DNA of 64,000 nucleotides from Copromyces sp. CBS 386.78 (lineage: Eukaryota; Ascomycota; Sordariomycetes; Sordariales; Sordariaceae). Under the pieces are notes generated by a model. The model was not told where the DNA came from and searched no databases. It saw only the letters and a list, made by a program, of their open reading frames with translations. Shown here one piece after another: positions 22,942-34,922 of the stretch. The stretch lies in contig MU839133.1 of the NCBI GenBank assembly GCA_030685235.1, forward strand, positions 124,001-188,000, given 5' to 3'. Made by a program: the position numbers and the translations under genes. The first letter of the stretch is position 1. Every line of letters begins with the position of its first letter.

Positions 22942-24093
22942 TGTGGCACTGTTGAGGCCGCTGGCATGGATCAGCGGGCCTACTCACCATGTTCTTTTTT
23001 TTTTCCTTTTTTTTTCCTTTTCTCCAGTCTTATTACATTTTAGGTTTCTCATTCTTCTTTCCTCTTTCTTTCTGAGTTGGTGCTTTTGCATTTTGGTATT
23101 ACCCCCGTCTGTTGCACCGACCTCTATACCTCTCGCTGGTTGAGAGTGGATTTTGGTCGTCTTTGTTTACTTTACCCCTGATTCCTGCCATCAGCCACTG
23201 TCCTGTACTCTTTCTCCACCTTTGCCGTAATGTTAGCCTGGAGTTGGGCTTGGATGAAGAGGCCTGGGCTGCTCATCCAACCAATGCTCGGGGGCAGAGA
23301 GGGGGAAGCCTCTTTCGATTTGGTACTAGCTTGGGCTTCTTCTTGGGGTTTTGCGGGACGGAGCCTTATCTTACTTGGGGATTGTTGCATAACATTGATA
23401 GGTTCTGGATACTTTCTTGCCTTTTTTTTTCCTTGTCATCACTAGTCAGTCTCCTGTACACGTGGAGTCTGGAGTACTGCTTGTTTTCTTGCATTTCAGT
23501 TTATTCAGGGTAAAGGGGGAGGCCGCTATAGGAAGACGACGTTATGACCGCCCATACTTGCTACCACTCACTCATGCATGGATGGATGGATGGTGACCAC
23601 GGCACACTGATTTGATCCATACCTGCCAACGTGAACCATCCGACCACCACCGATGTAGCCCCCCCCTGACAGGGCTGTTTATGCAGAAATATTATATCGA
23701 ATATTGTTGACATGGACGTCACGCCTTGTGTGGCACGTACGCTTCATCTACCTATAAATCACCGCTCTCCCATCTAGTCCATACGTCGTGTCAGGGCCAT
23801 CATTACTATACATACGCCATATCCTTTTCTCTACTTTTTACCACTTCGTCCGTACGTTGGACTGAGCTACGAAGTGGCATGTGTCCTCCTGGGGGTTTCT
23901 CGTCGCTTTTGGGACTGACGACAGCCGGTGTTGTGTGCATGAGGCAGTCAGGATATCTGTCAACGTCAGCAACGCAGTGTGTGACCCGCCACCCGTTATG
24001 CGCAGCTGTGTACTTGTAGTAGTAGGTTTTCTCTTCCATCTGTTTGTTCAACAAAAGCTCTTTCTTTCCTGCATCGAGCTACTTGGTCACCGA
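22942..24093. other. Intergenic between convergent genes, with T-rich tracts
   Basis: The 3' flank of the preceding plus-strand gene holds pyrimidine tracts at about 22993-23060 and a GATG microsatellite near 23577-23592. No gene supported. Confidence 0.5.
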
Positions 24094-25712
24094 TCATACC
24101 GCGTCGGGCAATCTGACGGCGATATCTCCTGACTGCGTGATGTACCTGACCCAAGGCAGAGAGGGGTATTGTAGCTGTTTTGGGTTTTCAAATCAGTATG
24201 CCGTACGTATGTATCCAGCCAGACAGACAGGGGGCGAAATAGAAGAAAATAGGTAGGGGGAAACAAAAAGGCTCACTCACCTTTGGCTCCGTAATCTTCA
24301 AATACCGCACCTGAATCCCGCTCGTGGTGAAATATGGTATCTCAAACTTGACCTGAATCGGCCTCTTGGCTCCCTTGCCCGGAGCACCCACACCGCCCAT
24401 GCTACCACCAAAGCCACCCGTCATGCCGCCGCCATGCTCATCATCGCCCCGCACGCTGGGCAGACCCAGCTCCGCGCGCATCAGGAACTCCTTGCCGCCG
24501 CCAAACTGCTTGATCTTCCACACGATGGCGCTCTTCTCGGGCGCGTAGTGCACGGATCCCACGTTCGTGCGGAACCGCGGCGTGTCGGCGTCGTCGGGCA
24601 CGGGCACAATGATCTCCACGTTGTTGGCCGTCGAGCGGCGCTTGAACTGCGCGCGCGCCTTGAGCATGTACTCGATTCTGGACCCGGAATGGGACTCGAC
24701 CACGCACTCGACCCAGATCAGCGGCTTCACTTGCGTGTTGAGCCGGTACGACATGAGCTCGAACTCGCCGTCGGGCGGGATGAAGGAGATGGTGCGGTCG
24801 TTTTCGAATCGGGAAAGGCGCACGCACTGGTGGAACTTGACGTCTTCCATCTCGATGGCCTTGCCGCGCGTGGTGCGCCCCGTGGTCTCGAACATGACCT
24901 TGTCGTTTAGACCCAGGCGCAGCTCGGGCATGCCGGAGAGGTAGCACTTCATTTTGATGGCGCCGAGGATCTCAGACCTGAGCACGTTGCCGTTGGCGGA
25001 CACCAGGAGGTTCAGCGACTCGATCACGTCGAGAAACACTTCGTTCTTGCGGTAGCGGATGCCCTCGGACCGCCACGACACGGCGTTGGTGACGGCGATG
25101 GGCGGGCGCGCCTGGATTTCCAGCTTGTGCGATTCCTGCGTGATGTACTCCTGCAGGATCTTGGACTCGGTCGTTTGCGGGTAGCCAAAGTCCATCATCT
25201 CGTCCAGGAGCTCGTAGATGATGACGAAGTTGTCCCGGATCGATTCCTCCTCCAGGGCTTTGAAGTACTCAGTGAAGACCTCGACGATCTTGTGCAGGAA
25301 GAGCAGGATCTCGGCCGCGTTGGTGTTGCGTTTTGTGAGCGCGAGGAGGTACAGGTTGTTGTGGCGGATGTAGAGGTACTAGTAGTTTTATAGTTGCTTC
25401 AGTATTTGGCCCGCAAGGTTCCCTCCCCCAAAAGGATGGATGGGATAGTGACATACGTTGATACCCTCGTGGGAAAAGCATGGTGGTACAGCGGACGACT
25501 CTTCTTCGGCTTCGCTTAATAGGATGGGGAACTTCTCGACGGCGGACATTGGAATATCACCGCGGTAGTTACGGGCAAGGAGGGTCTATAAGTGAGGGCG
25601 CATTGGGCGGTCAGCTTGGATGCTTTGCTTTGGGATTTCGCGACCCCGTCAGGATATGTATAGCATTTCCCACCTTGCCCTTGAGATCTAGGAAGAAAAT
25701 GGCGGACGCCAT
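24094..25712 (-). CDS. AP-1 clathrin adaptor complex medium (mu) subunit
   Basis: Medium chain of the AP-1 adaptor, which selects tyrosine-motif (YxxPhi) cargo at the trans-Golgi network and endosomes. Four exons: 25712-25674, 25585-25457, 25378-24281 and 24174-24094. The introns are 88, 78 and 106 bp, all phase 0. The product is 448 residues, normal for the family. The N-terminal longin-type domain begins MASAIFFLDLKGKTLLARNY and contains HEGINYLYIRHNNLYLLALT and ALEEESIRDNFVIIYELLDE. The C-terminal mu-homology domain starts near residue 165 (VSWRSEGIRYRKNEVFLDVI) and ends PWVRYITQSGDIAVRL. A Gly/Met-rich insert (about residues 375-400) is longer than in animal homologues. The initial Met exon of 13 codons and the final 26-codon exon are both needed to complete conserved ends. 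Constitutive housekeeping expression is expected. Confidence 0.95.
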
Positions 25713-28700
25713 AGTGGGCGGTCGTGTCTGTTGTTGTCTGGGGAAATCGAGTGTAGAGAGCTATTGTCGTCGTGTCGGCGTCGTGGTCGAGGAGAAGGTG
25801 TCTCGACGGGAACGGAGGAGGAGGGGCACTGGAAGTACAAGGGCGCAAGCTACAATTAGGGGGGGTATTATCGAGTAGGCGCGAGCGCCAAAGGGGGTTC
25901 GGAATCGGTTCGTCAATGGACTATGTCATGCGCCGTGGGTGGTTGATTATCCTGTCGAGGAGCTGGGCGGCAGAAAATGCAAAGTATCACCGTCGGGGTC
26001 GTTGTCTTATCAAAAGTGTAGCGCGGGCGAATTACAATATCATGGGTAGACGAGTGTGCTATCAATCGCGACAAGTGGTGACAAGCGATGCATCCAGATC
26101 TCGAAAGCACAGGCCAAGAACACCCTGGCGGCCAGCAATGCCAGCCCAGAGCTCAGCACCAGCAATTGCCAAGCACTCGTGGTCAGCGAGGTTCCCAAGC
26201 TTCTTTAGCTCCAGCTGTCAGTCAGCTGGCCCCCAAAGCCTTGCCATCTGTTCCGGTCGGTGGAAGGAAGTGGGGCAAGATTCTCGATTCAATTCGGATC
26301 TGCCCCACAGTCTTTCTCGAAAAAGGGTCTGTGCTTCTCTGGCAGTGGCAGATCCACCCAAAATTCACCGTTCCTGACCGAGTATTTTAAAAATTGTTTC
26401 TCGCCCAAATCTTGCACTCTCTTCTCCTCTTTTCTTCTTCTTCAACGCGTCCTCAGACAGTGCCGAACATCGCAATTGCACATCGGCTCCGGCATTCTGT
26501 CGGGGTCTGAACCGTGTCCTATGGTGATTCTGCGATTTCGCGACGCGGAGAAGAAGGAGGATTTATTTCTTTCAAATGGCTCCATAAGAGCTGCCCATGT
26601 ATGTTGCTTCTTTTGAGGTGACCAAGATTACTCGGGCGGCGTCAGAGGTTCCACACATTCCATCTATCACCGTAAAACTCTTTTTTGGTGTTTTGAACAT
26701 TTGTCTTGCGTTCTCAATTATCGTTGCGCAAAGTGCAGTTATTCATCGTTCTACATACGTCGCCGGACGACACCCGTGTCCTCTACGGAGACGGACGTCT
26801 CTGCCCTTGCCGGCGTTTCGGCCAGCCGGCATCTCGTGTGTTCGGGATCGGAGCAGCCATTCCTTCGCTCCTTGGCCGGAACACGGGAGGCGGATGAAAA
26901 CTTGGAAGCGGACCTGTTCTCAGTCGGCCCGTTGCATTCGGGATTTCTCCGGTGATTAGCGATCGATATCACCACATACCACATTGCCGAAAGTCAATGC
27001 CGCAGTCAGTCAGTCAATGTGCCGCAATCTCGACCGGTTCACCGGTTCAGCTACCCAAGAAGCGCCAAATTCCGCACGTGATAATCAGGTGGTGCTCCCC
27101 ATGGCGGTGGTGGTCTTGTCTTTTCCTCGCCGTTGAGCCATTCGACCAGCCATGCCAGCCATGCCACCCAGCTGGACCGTTATTTGTCTCTGGTGGACGA
27201 GACATCCCTGGGAAACTTGATTCGAATTTCAGGCACCATCTTTCCGGAATACGGATTTATCAAAGAAAAGCCCGCCACTAGCTATGCTGGCCATGTCTTG
27301 AAAACCTGAAAAAGGCTGTTTGGTGTGTGCACATCAATCTCATCTCATCAGTGTGAGACCGTCGTGAGGAGGGATTGGGGGGAGCTTACATGTGATGCAG
27401 GGAAAACGGAAAGCGGCACGGGAAATGGTCGCGAGAGGAAATAATCGACGGTCTTCGCCTTTGCATGTGATGGTGGATCAACAGGCCCATCCCTGACAAG
27501 CAAAATCCAGTCCGTCTTCCGTTTGCTGGTGGCTTCTGCTGTCCGTTTAGGTATTTCACCTATGTAATAACACGTGCTGGATACGATGGGCGTCGGTCGC
27601 CTAAAGTTGCTGTCTTGGGATAAGACTTGATCAAAAGTACGGGCGGTAAGACGGTTCCAGACTTTCGAGATTATAACACCGCTAAGAGAGGGGACAGTGA
27701 GCGGTTTGGCTTCTGAATCCTTCCATCATCAACACCGCTGTAGCACGGACAGATACCGTTGCAGCTGGCAGCTGTCTGATATCATATGTTGACTATATCC
27801 ATGTTTCTTGACTTTTGCTGGGATGCTGCAGTTGGCGAGATGATGCTGATCGTACCGTCGAGACTCGTCATCATCATCCCACATGTTGCATCCTTCCTTT
27901 CTTCTTATGCCATGTTGTGTGTTGTCTCTTCTTCTTCCCACTCCCTTTCCACCAGCCCCGTTTCTTGGTGTTATTCCAACTTCGATTCCCGAAAGCAGAG
28001 AGCCTCGCACCGCCACTTAGACCCCGCGGCAATTGATTGTTGGTAGCAAATATGCCTGGTACTGTAGGGTGGTAGGATTGACGGCCAAGGGAGGGGCAAT
28101 ATAGGGCAACAAGGCAGGGGGGAAACCGATCGAAAGGGGGCCAAGAGGGCGAGGGGGTTCGCGATAGCAACAGAAACAGACAAAACCTCTCGGATGAATG
28201 GCGTCTTTGCGTTTTTACCCCAGCCCAGCAGCATCCCATTAAACCCAGCGCAGAGTTGCAGCACGGCGTATGGGGTGCATATACAGCGTACATGTCACCT
28301 ACATATAGGTGTGTATACGTAGCAGCAGCTAATGCACAGCATCAGGGCAGGTTCAACGTGCACGGTTACAACGGGCTCGCGGTGGTTGTCACTTATGTCT
28401 GATACCGATCGTGGGATGGCATCGCAAGTGTGTGATTGAGGGTCTTGTTGGAGTGTTGGATTGGGCCAGCAAGGCTAGCAAGACGGGGATTGGATCTGAA
28501 AACAGCTGAAAGCCACGGCAGCAACCCTCAATACGGATTGCCCAACAGGGCTTCGGAGACAACGAAAGCAAACCACAGCTCCGTTGGGCGTCCTGTGTGT
28601 GTCCAGTCTGAAGCTGACAAGCAGACAACCACAAGAAATGAATCCCAGCCTCGGAGACTGCTGCACTATGCGGCCGCCTGACCTCGACGTGACATTCTCT

Positions 28701-30156
28701 TCCGGAATGGCGGGTTCTGCGGTTAGCTCCAAGAAACAACACCATTGAATGTTTGTTGAGATGGAATCCACCTTTGAGATTCAGGAACTCTTTTTCGATT
28801 TAACCTTTTGCGATAACTCGGTAAGCCCTTCTTCCATAGGTAGTTCTGTTAAACTCGGATTAGTCTAGCATAGTTACCTAGTGTTGGTCACGACATGCTT
28901 TGAAAGGCAGGTAAGGATAACCTCAACCGATCATTACAGAGCCAATTCGATGGTCTCATGTAGGAAAAAGGGTGAAAAGGTCCATAGCACTATGGAGTTG
29001 GAAGGAAATAGGGCTTGTGATTCCCACGTGCTTTTCCGCTTTGCTGAGCTTTCTTCCATCCTCCGTTTTCCAATTTGGCTCCTCACCGTGCAAAGTCTAT
29101 GCACCAGCACTTTGACACTATCAGATACTGGCGTATCTCTCGCTGACATCTGATGTCTTTGAAGCTCACATGGGAAGGAATTAAAACAACGCGCACAGTA
29201 TAGTATCCATCCTCCTCCGCATAACCTCGATAGCGCAGACGGTGCAGTCAGTGACTTAGGCCAAGACGGCGCTACAAACCGTCCTGTCATCCCACCGTCT
29301 TCCACTCGACGGGAAGGTACAGGGCACAAATGTCACCGAGCGTGACTGCCATGCGAGGTGGCCCGCCCTTTTTTCTGGTGAGAGTCTCCTCTCGTCGAAT
29401 TCCTCCTTCATGCTTCTGGGCTGTTTCCATCCATTGGCTTGATCTTGACCACTTTTCACCGTTCGACACCACCACCACCTCCACCACTTGAAACCTCGAC
29501 TGCCAGGCACCACGCCATTTTACCAACAACCCCCACCGAATTTGGATCTTGTTTTGTTTTCTCGAGTCTCTGCTTCTTCCTTACGCTTTGTTTCTCAGCA
29601 TAACGTTTAGGCGGCATTCTCTTCAACAGCGATAGCGATATAGGGACTTTGTCTCACGCATTGACAGTTACCAAACATCCAATTCTCTTTCCGGCCTCCA
29701 AGTCTGCGCTTCTCAACACACTGCACTCAGCACACAGCCTTTTTCTCTGCATCTCGGCAACTCAATCCGCCGCCGCGCTTTTGCCACCTCAGAAATCCAA
29801 ATCCGAACCTCTGGCCCGTCCAGTCTCAATCAAAACCGCATTCTGCCGCTCGGACAACATCAGACAAGCTCCGTACATAAGCCCGGTCGGCAGCACGTCT
29901 CTTTGTTGGGCAGCACATGTCAGAAAAGCACAGCAGCGATTGCCCCGAACCGCTTCCACTTCGACCCTGCGAGACGGAGTAGCGACTCCGCTGAATCGCT
30001 GGAATCTGGATTGATATTCACAGCCAGCGCATTGTCCTTACGAAATAAGTTAGCGACGAGGGAGCGGATACGAAAAAGTGGAAACTCGGTAGCCGGCAAC
30101 AGCGAATCTCAAGGTTGGAAATCGTCCTGGTGACGGCACCATCCGAGCCAGGTAGC
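25713..30156. other. Long divergent intergenic region (4.4 kb)
   Basis: Separates the AP-1 mu gene from the divergent Opi1 gene. It probably contains both promoters and a long Opi1 leader. Many short frames exist, but none shows a motif, splice support or protein-like composition. I see no tRNA-like cloverleaf. Confidence 0.5.
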
Positions 30157-32170
30157 ATGGAACATCATCATCATCGTCACATGCACCCGCCGTCGTCGCA
30201 GAAGCACCAGCACCAGCACCAGCACCAGCACCAGCACCAGCAGTATCAGCAGCAGCCGCCGCAACACCACCAGCATTATGAATCACATCAACAACACCAA
30301 AACCACCAGCAGCATCCTGCACCACTCCCCAAACAGGAGCAGGCCGACAACTCCTCGGCTCCTGTCTTGGCCGCTCTGCCTGCATACCCGACGCTGCCCC
30401 CTATTTGGGACTCAACACACTCGCCCGCATTGAGCGCATCTTCCACGTCCACAATGCAGGCCTCAGCCTCTTCGCTATCTTCGTTGCCGCCGCTTGTTCT
30501 GCATCCTCCCTCATCAGGACTACAGCCCAACAAACCGCGATCGCGCTCGCCATCGGCGAACCGTTTCCAGACCCGTGAGCCGGCACCATTATCGCTCTTC
30601 GATGGCAGCCCTACGCCGGAACTCCCGCCTATTCAGCTGAACCGTGAAAGGAGCAGCTCGGATCACTCCCTCCCGTCGATAGCATCTCTGAATGTTGGAG
30701 GCTCGCTCCCAACTCTGCAGCCAACGCCAACACCACAACCTCCTCCGAAGCTCACCTGGCCGAATTCCAACCCATTGTCGGCCTACTATTCCGAGAACGA
30801 TAACGATGGACAGCAGCGTCATGACCGAAGATCGACCAGTGTCAGCCTGGATGATCCGCAGGTCATGATGGCTATCTCCGCCCTGAACGAATTGAAAACC
30901 GGTAGGTGCTAGCGAACACAGGGTGGCATTTTATAAACTGCTAACAAATGGGTCCCCAGATTTAGTTTCATCCCCTTCCAACCGTAACACGCCACTGCGT
31001 GGTGGGACGAGGGACCGGAACCAAGAACCCGAGCCTTTATTGTCGCTTATAACCACAGCCCACCCGATCATCGAAAGCACGGTGCAGCGATCTTCTCACC
31101 TCTACACAAAGACCAAGAATTTTTCGCCCCGTATCAGATCAGGCCTCGAATACGTTGAGGGCTCGCTAATACCTGTTGCGGACACGGTGAACAATGTCGG
31201 TCGCCGGACCGGAATCGAGTCCGGCGTCAGATGGATTCTTGGAAAGCGGGCTAAGAGTTCCAGCGATACTCGTGAGAGTGGCCAGAACAAGCGGCATATG
31301 GCTTCTAGGCCTATAAACGGCACTGGGGGCGAGGCGCGGTTTTCGGAGGCTTCCACTGCCGATGGCTCCCGCCGGACTTCGATCAGCACCATTGAGACGT
31401 TGCCCGCCTATGACGATCAACGGTCACCACCTTACTCTGACACGATGGAACAAATTGGTCAATCAGTCGATCCAAAGCCGGCTCTCCACTCGCAGCTGGG
31501 GAACGGACGGGTCCAGGTGACCACATCCAGTCTCAAGGAGACCATGAAGGAGGAAAGTTTACGTTCGCTCAAGTATGTGCTTGAGACGTTGAGGGATGTG
31601 ACCAACACCCTCCAGCAGGGCATCAACGAGTTGAGCGCAGTACTTGATCAGTATGACAGGACGACAAGCAGAAGGGATGGTGAAGACCATGTCATGACCG
31701 ACGGGTCTGCGCCAGAAGAGGATCGCACGAAGCTGGTGGAGCGTATGACTGAGCTTCGGCAAAACATTTACTCCAACATCAAGGACATCGCGTCGGTTGT
31801 CTCCAACTACACTGGCGCTGCTTTGCCCGAAAATGCCGGTAACCTGGTCCGACACCACCTTCTCAGCCTACCCATGGTTTGGAGCCAGGCTAGCAAGAAG
31901 ACCTCGAGCGAGCAGCCAAACTCGCAAGACCCGAATGCACTCGTGCGCAAGGCGGCCAAGGTGGCTCTTTCGTTTAGCAAAGAGGGATTGCATATCTTCT
32001 CCCAGATCATGGAGATCATCCGTACCGCGACCGATCACGCGGAGGACTGGAGGAACAAAAAGATGGCCCAATCGGCCTCCATGAATGGCCAAGAGCATGA
32101 GATTCGACCTATGATGGACCAACCTCTCCCGCAGGTCGCTACCATTGATGGTGATATTCCCATGAGGTAG
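30157..32170 (+). CDS. Opi1 family transcriptional regulator
   Basis: Homologue of yeast Opi1, the phosphatidic-acid-responsive repressor of inositol and phospholipid biosynthesis genes. Exon 1 (30157-30901) and exon 2 (30960-32170) join over a 58-bp intron (donor GTAGGT, branch GCTAAC, acceptor CCCAG, phase 1), giving 651 residues. The N-terminal about 245 residues are disordered: a His/Gln repeat, then Pro/Ser-rich sequence ending in SLDDPQVMMAISALNELKT. Exon 2 opens the Opi1 domain with the hallmark KNFSPRIRSGLEYVEGSLIP and VADTVNNVGRRTGIESGVRW. A helical C-terminal half contains LKYVLETLRDVTNTLQQGIN and ends near a variable tail. In fungi the repressor function is established for yeast; in filamentous species it is inferred. 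ATG 30157 is the first ATG in frame after a GC-rich leader. Confidence 0.92.
30205..30240 (+). repeat. CACCAG hexanucleotide repeat coding His-Gln
   Basis: Six perfect copies of CACCAG inside the first exon of the Opi1 gene encode alternating His and Gln. The repeat keeps the frame, so copy-number change would alter tract length without a frameshift. Confidence 0.9.
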
Positions 32171-32845
32171 AGACTCGTGGTATTTTCGAAAGAAACCCCA
32201 GCGAGCAGCTACTGTTGCAAAGGAAATTCGTTCACTATTATGAAAAAGCAGGATGGCTTCGGTGGTTGGCGGTTCGGCGGGGATTGAAAACTTTTTAGAG
32301 CTTTTCTTTTCGGTCGGCGTAAAGAACCGATGAGCTTGGTTGATTGGGTGCGGGAGTTGAAAGAGAAAGTTGTTCCCCAGTCTTGGGGGAACAGGACATT
32401 AACCGTTATATACCACCTTTTTTTATTTTTTTTTTCGTTTGTTTTATTAGTTGACTACACTGTTTGGGATACCGACAAGTTCTGGCGCCTTGGGAGTAAT
32501 TTCATCTCCACCCCACATTACCCTGACTGGGTTGGCTATTTGGCTATCTAGCTCTTTGTAGATGATTCATTTGTCAATTTACCACTTCTCACCGAGCATC
32601 AGTCTTCCCACTTCGTCTTGACCATACGTATAACTGCGTTTTGGGCCCCTTTTAATCTGAAGTACTCTCACCCAAGGTAACAAAAGGAGGTCTCACAGTT
32701 CTCATCCGGTCACTTCACCTTTTGCAAACCCGATCCAAACCAAGATCATGAACATGCTTCCAATATCTCTCCCGTATTCGCACAACCCCATGTTTTTTTT
32801 GGTTGTATTTTTTATTATTATTTTTTTTTATTTTTTTTTGCTTGT
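32171..32845. other. 3' intergenic between convergent genes
   Basis: Spacer with T-rich tracts at about 32409-32432 and 32786-32841, close to the 3' ends of the Opi1 and DUF1772 genes. No gene. Confidence 0.5.
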
Positions 32846-33546
32846 TTACGCCTTCTCAACCTCAACCTTCTCCTCCCCCTCCTCATACCCACCACCAAAA
32901 ACCCCAAACCACCCAACCACACACCCCACCACCGGCCCCAAGCTCCGAACAATATGCAACCAATTCCACCTCCTCACCAACTCCCTCACCTCTTGCAGGT
33001 TACTAACCAACGGACCAGGTTCGATCTGTATCTCATTCAGCCTAACCAACTGCCTGTTGAGAGGGAGCATGACGATGAGCGTAAAGGGGACGATGGCTAG
33101 TGTTAGGCCTGCTGCTGTGACGAAGAGTTTCCAGCGGTTTTCGTTGCTTGCGGGGCGTTCGGAGCGTGGGGAGCGTGGGGAGGTATCGGAGCGAGCTGGG
33201 GGAGTGGAAGAAGAAGAGGAGGAGGAGGAGCGGAGTTTATAGGCGGACCAGCCGTAGAGAGAGGCGGTTAAGGCGGCGAGGGGAGGCATGGAGAGGGCGC
33301 CGATGCGGTAGAGGGTGCACCAGGAGGAGAGGAGAATAGGGGCCGTGGGGGAGGAGGAGGGGGAGGTTATGGTGGGGATTGAGAGGAGGGGGATTGAGAG
33401 GAGGCAGCCTGGGTTCAGGTTGAGTTGTTAATTTGGGATCAATTCGGTGAGAGGTGGGAGATGTAGAATAATGGAAGACATACATACATACCTGAGAGGA
33501 AGGAACCTGTCATTAAGCCCAACTGGGCGCCTGTTAGGGCGGACAT
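32846..33546 (-). CDS. DUF1772 family integral membrane protein
   Basis: Exon 1 (33546-33492) and exon 2 (33408-32846) join over an 83-bp intron (GTATGT donor, AACTCAACC branch region, CCCAG acceptor, phase 1), giving 205 residues. The product fits DUF1772, a four-helix membrane family. Some fungal members act as anthrone oxygenases in polyketide pathways; most have no known role. Visible spans are GAQLGLMTGSFLSGCMLSIP-like sequence at the N-terminus, IGALSMPPLAALTASLYGW, LFVTAAGLTLAIVPFTLIVM and LGPVVGCVVGWFGVFG. The typical LNRQL follows the third span, and the Ser/Arg-rich loop between spans two and three is long. No polyketide synthase is nearby, so the anthrone oxygenase role is not supported here. 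Confidence 0.83.
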
Positions 33547-34172
33547 CTTGACGGGATCTTTTGGACTGAGTATCAGATGAATGAGGACTTTGGTGTTGAA
33601 GTCTTGTGTAATCCCTACAGCCAAAAGCTCGGTGTTAAGCTAGATATAAGCTTAAATCTGGCAATGGGCTCCATTCAAAGCTTGGTGTGATGATGGCCCG
33701 CTTCCGGCAGGTTAGCTCGCATGATAACGGAGATGCGGTAGGACGTGAGCGACAGCTACCCTTTGAGACTCGCTTCGAGAGCCGTTGAGGCTGGATATTG
33801 GCTGACCACAGATGAATTTGACAGGGACGAATAGTTCTCCTCATGTCGTTGGGGGGTCATTGCGTAATGTTTACACGATGGAAGGCGCACAGGACTTCGA
33901 AGTCTACTTACACTGGCTCACGGGTTTTAGTCTAGAAGGGCGAGGCCGTCGATTGTCCTAAGGACATAATAGTAAGTATTTGCTTTATCTTTTAGTATTG
34001 AACTTCCTGTCAGTTTTGAGAATTCCAGAAAGCTGACGTGGGTTATGGAAGAACAAAGGATAGTCGCGCTGTGAAATCGGGGCAGTCTCAGAGGGCAATC
34101 ATCCCTGTCCCTGCTTACAATGTGGGTACTTGAGCTCTAATTTCTTTCCAAACTTTCAACAATCATCAAATC
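33547..34172. other. Upstream region of DUF1772 gene and of tRNA-Gly
   Basis: No gene supported. Contains the promoter of the minus-strand DUF1772 gene and the 5' flank of the tRNA. Confidence 0.5.
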
Positions 34173-34243
34173 GCGCCAGTGGTTTAGTGGTAAAATCCAT
34201 CGTTGCCATCGATGGGCCCCGCGTTCGATTCGCGGCTGGCGCA
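34173..34243 (+). tRNA. tRNA-Gly (GCC)
   Basis: Seventy-one nucleotides, no intron. The acceptor is GCGCCAG/CTGGCGC, with A73. The anticodon stem is CATCG/CGATG with loop TTGCCAT, so anticodon GCC. The T-arm is CCGCG/CGCGG with loop TTCGATT. A T-rich run just downstream (CTTCTTTTTTG) fits a Pol III terminator. Confidence 0.95.
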
Positions 34244-34922
34244 TGATAACTTCTTTTTTGCAATTTTCTCAACTTACTCCTTGTAGCACTTTCTCCGAAA
34301 ACACCTGTGTTTCATTTTTGGTCTGTGTCATACGCCCAGTTAATATGTCGCACATTGATTCCTAATTCCAATTACGTCAGTTCTTCACGATTAGTTGCCA
34401 ACACTAGTGTTGCAGATTCATCACGATTGAAGCGGCAACTCAAGAGTGTCGTGGTCTTCGTGTTTTGATCCCTGACATTGTCCGAATCACATCCCTAATC
34501 CAGTCGCAACAAAAGCCACATCTTGAGTTTCCATTACGCTTCACCATCGGTAAATATTGAGTTATATGCCCTTTGTCTAATTACCCCTCCTTCTTGGCCC
34601 ATAGCTTTTTGGTGATATACTGTGCGCGGTGCAAGCAATCAACGAAGCTCGAAAATAGCAAACCGCCACAGGATTGGAGTGAAAGAAGAAAGAAGATCGA
34701 TCACACACCCGCAGTTTAGTGAGTTAACCCATGAGCACAATGGTAGCAAACTTTCGACAACCATGGCCAAAATGCCCAATATATAGAGGCGAATGTAGCA
34801 CTCGGTTAGGTACCTGCGTCCCATCCCCGACGTGAACACTCGCAGTCAACCCCCACAACAACACCCAGTTCATCTTGCCTTCTACTTCTCAACCTTCTCT
34901 CAAGTCCCATCCTCCCTTCAAA
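34244..34922. other. Upstream region of the SDR gene
   Basis: Includes the Pol III terminator-like T run after tRNA-Gly and the promoter of the dehydrogenase gene. No other feature recognised. Confidence 0.5.

Noticed and set aside
24434..24947. Long overlapping frames on both strands within the AP-1 mu gene
   Set aside because: Shadows of the long third exon, which encodes a clear mu-homology domain.
29649..30014. 121-codon frame upstream of the Opi1 gene
   Set aside because: Lies in the presumed Opi1 leader; Ser/Ala/Pro-rich chance frame without similarity to anything recognised.
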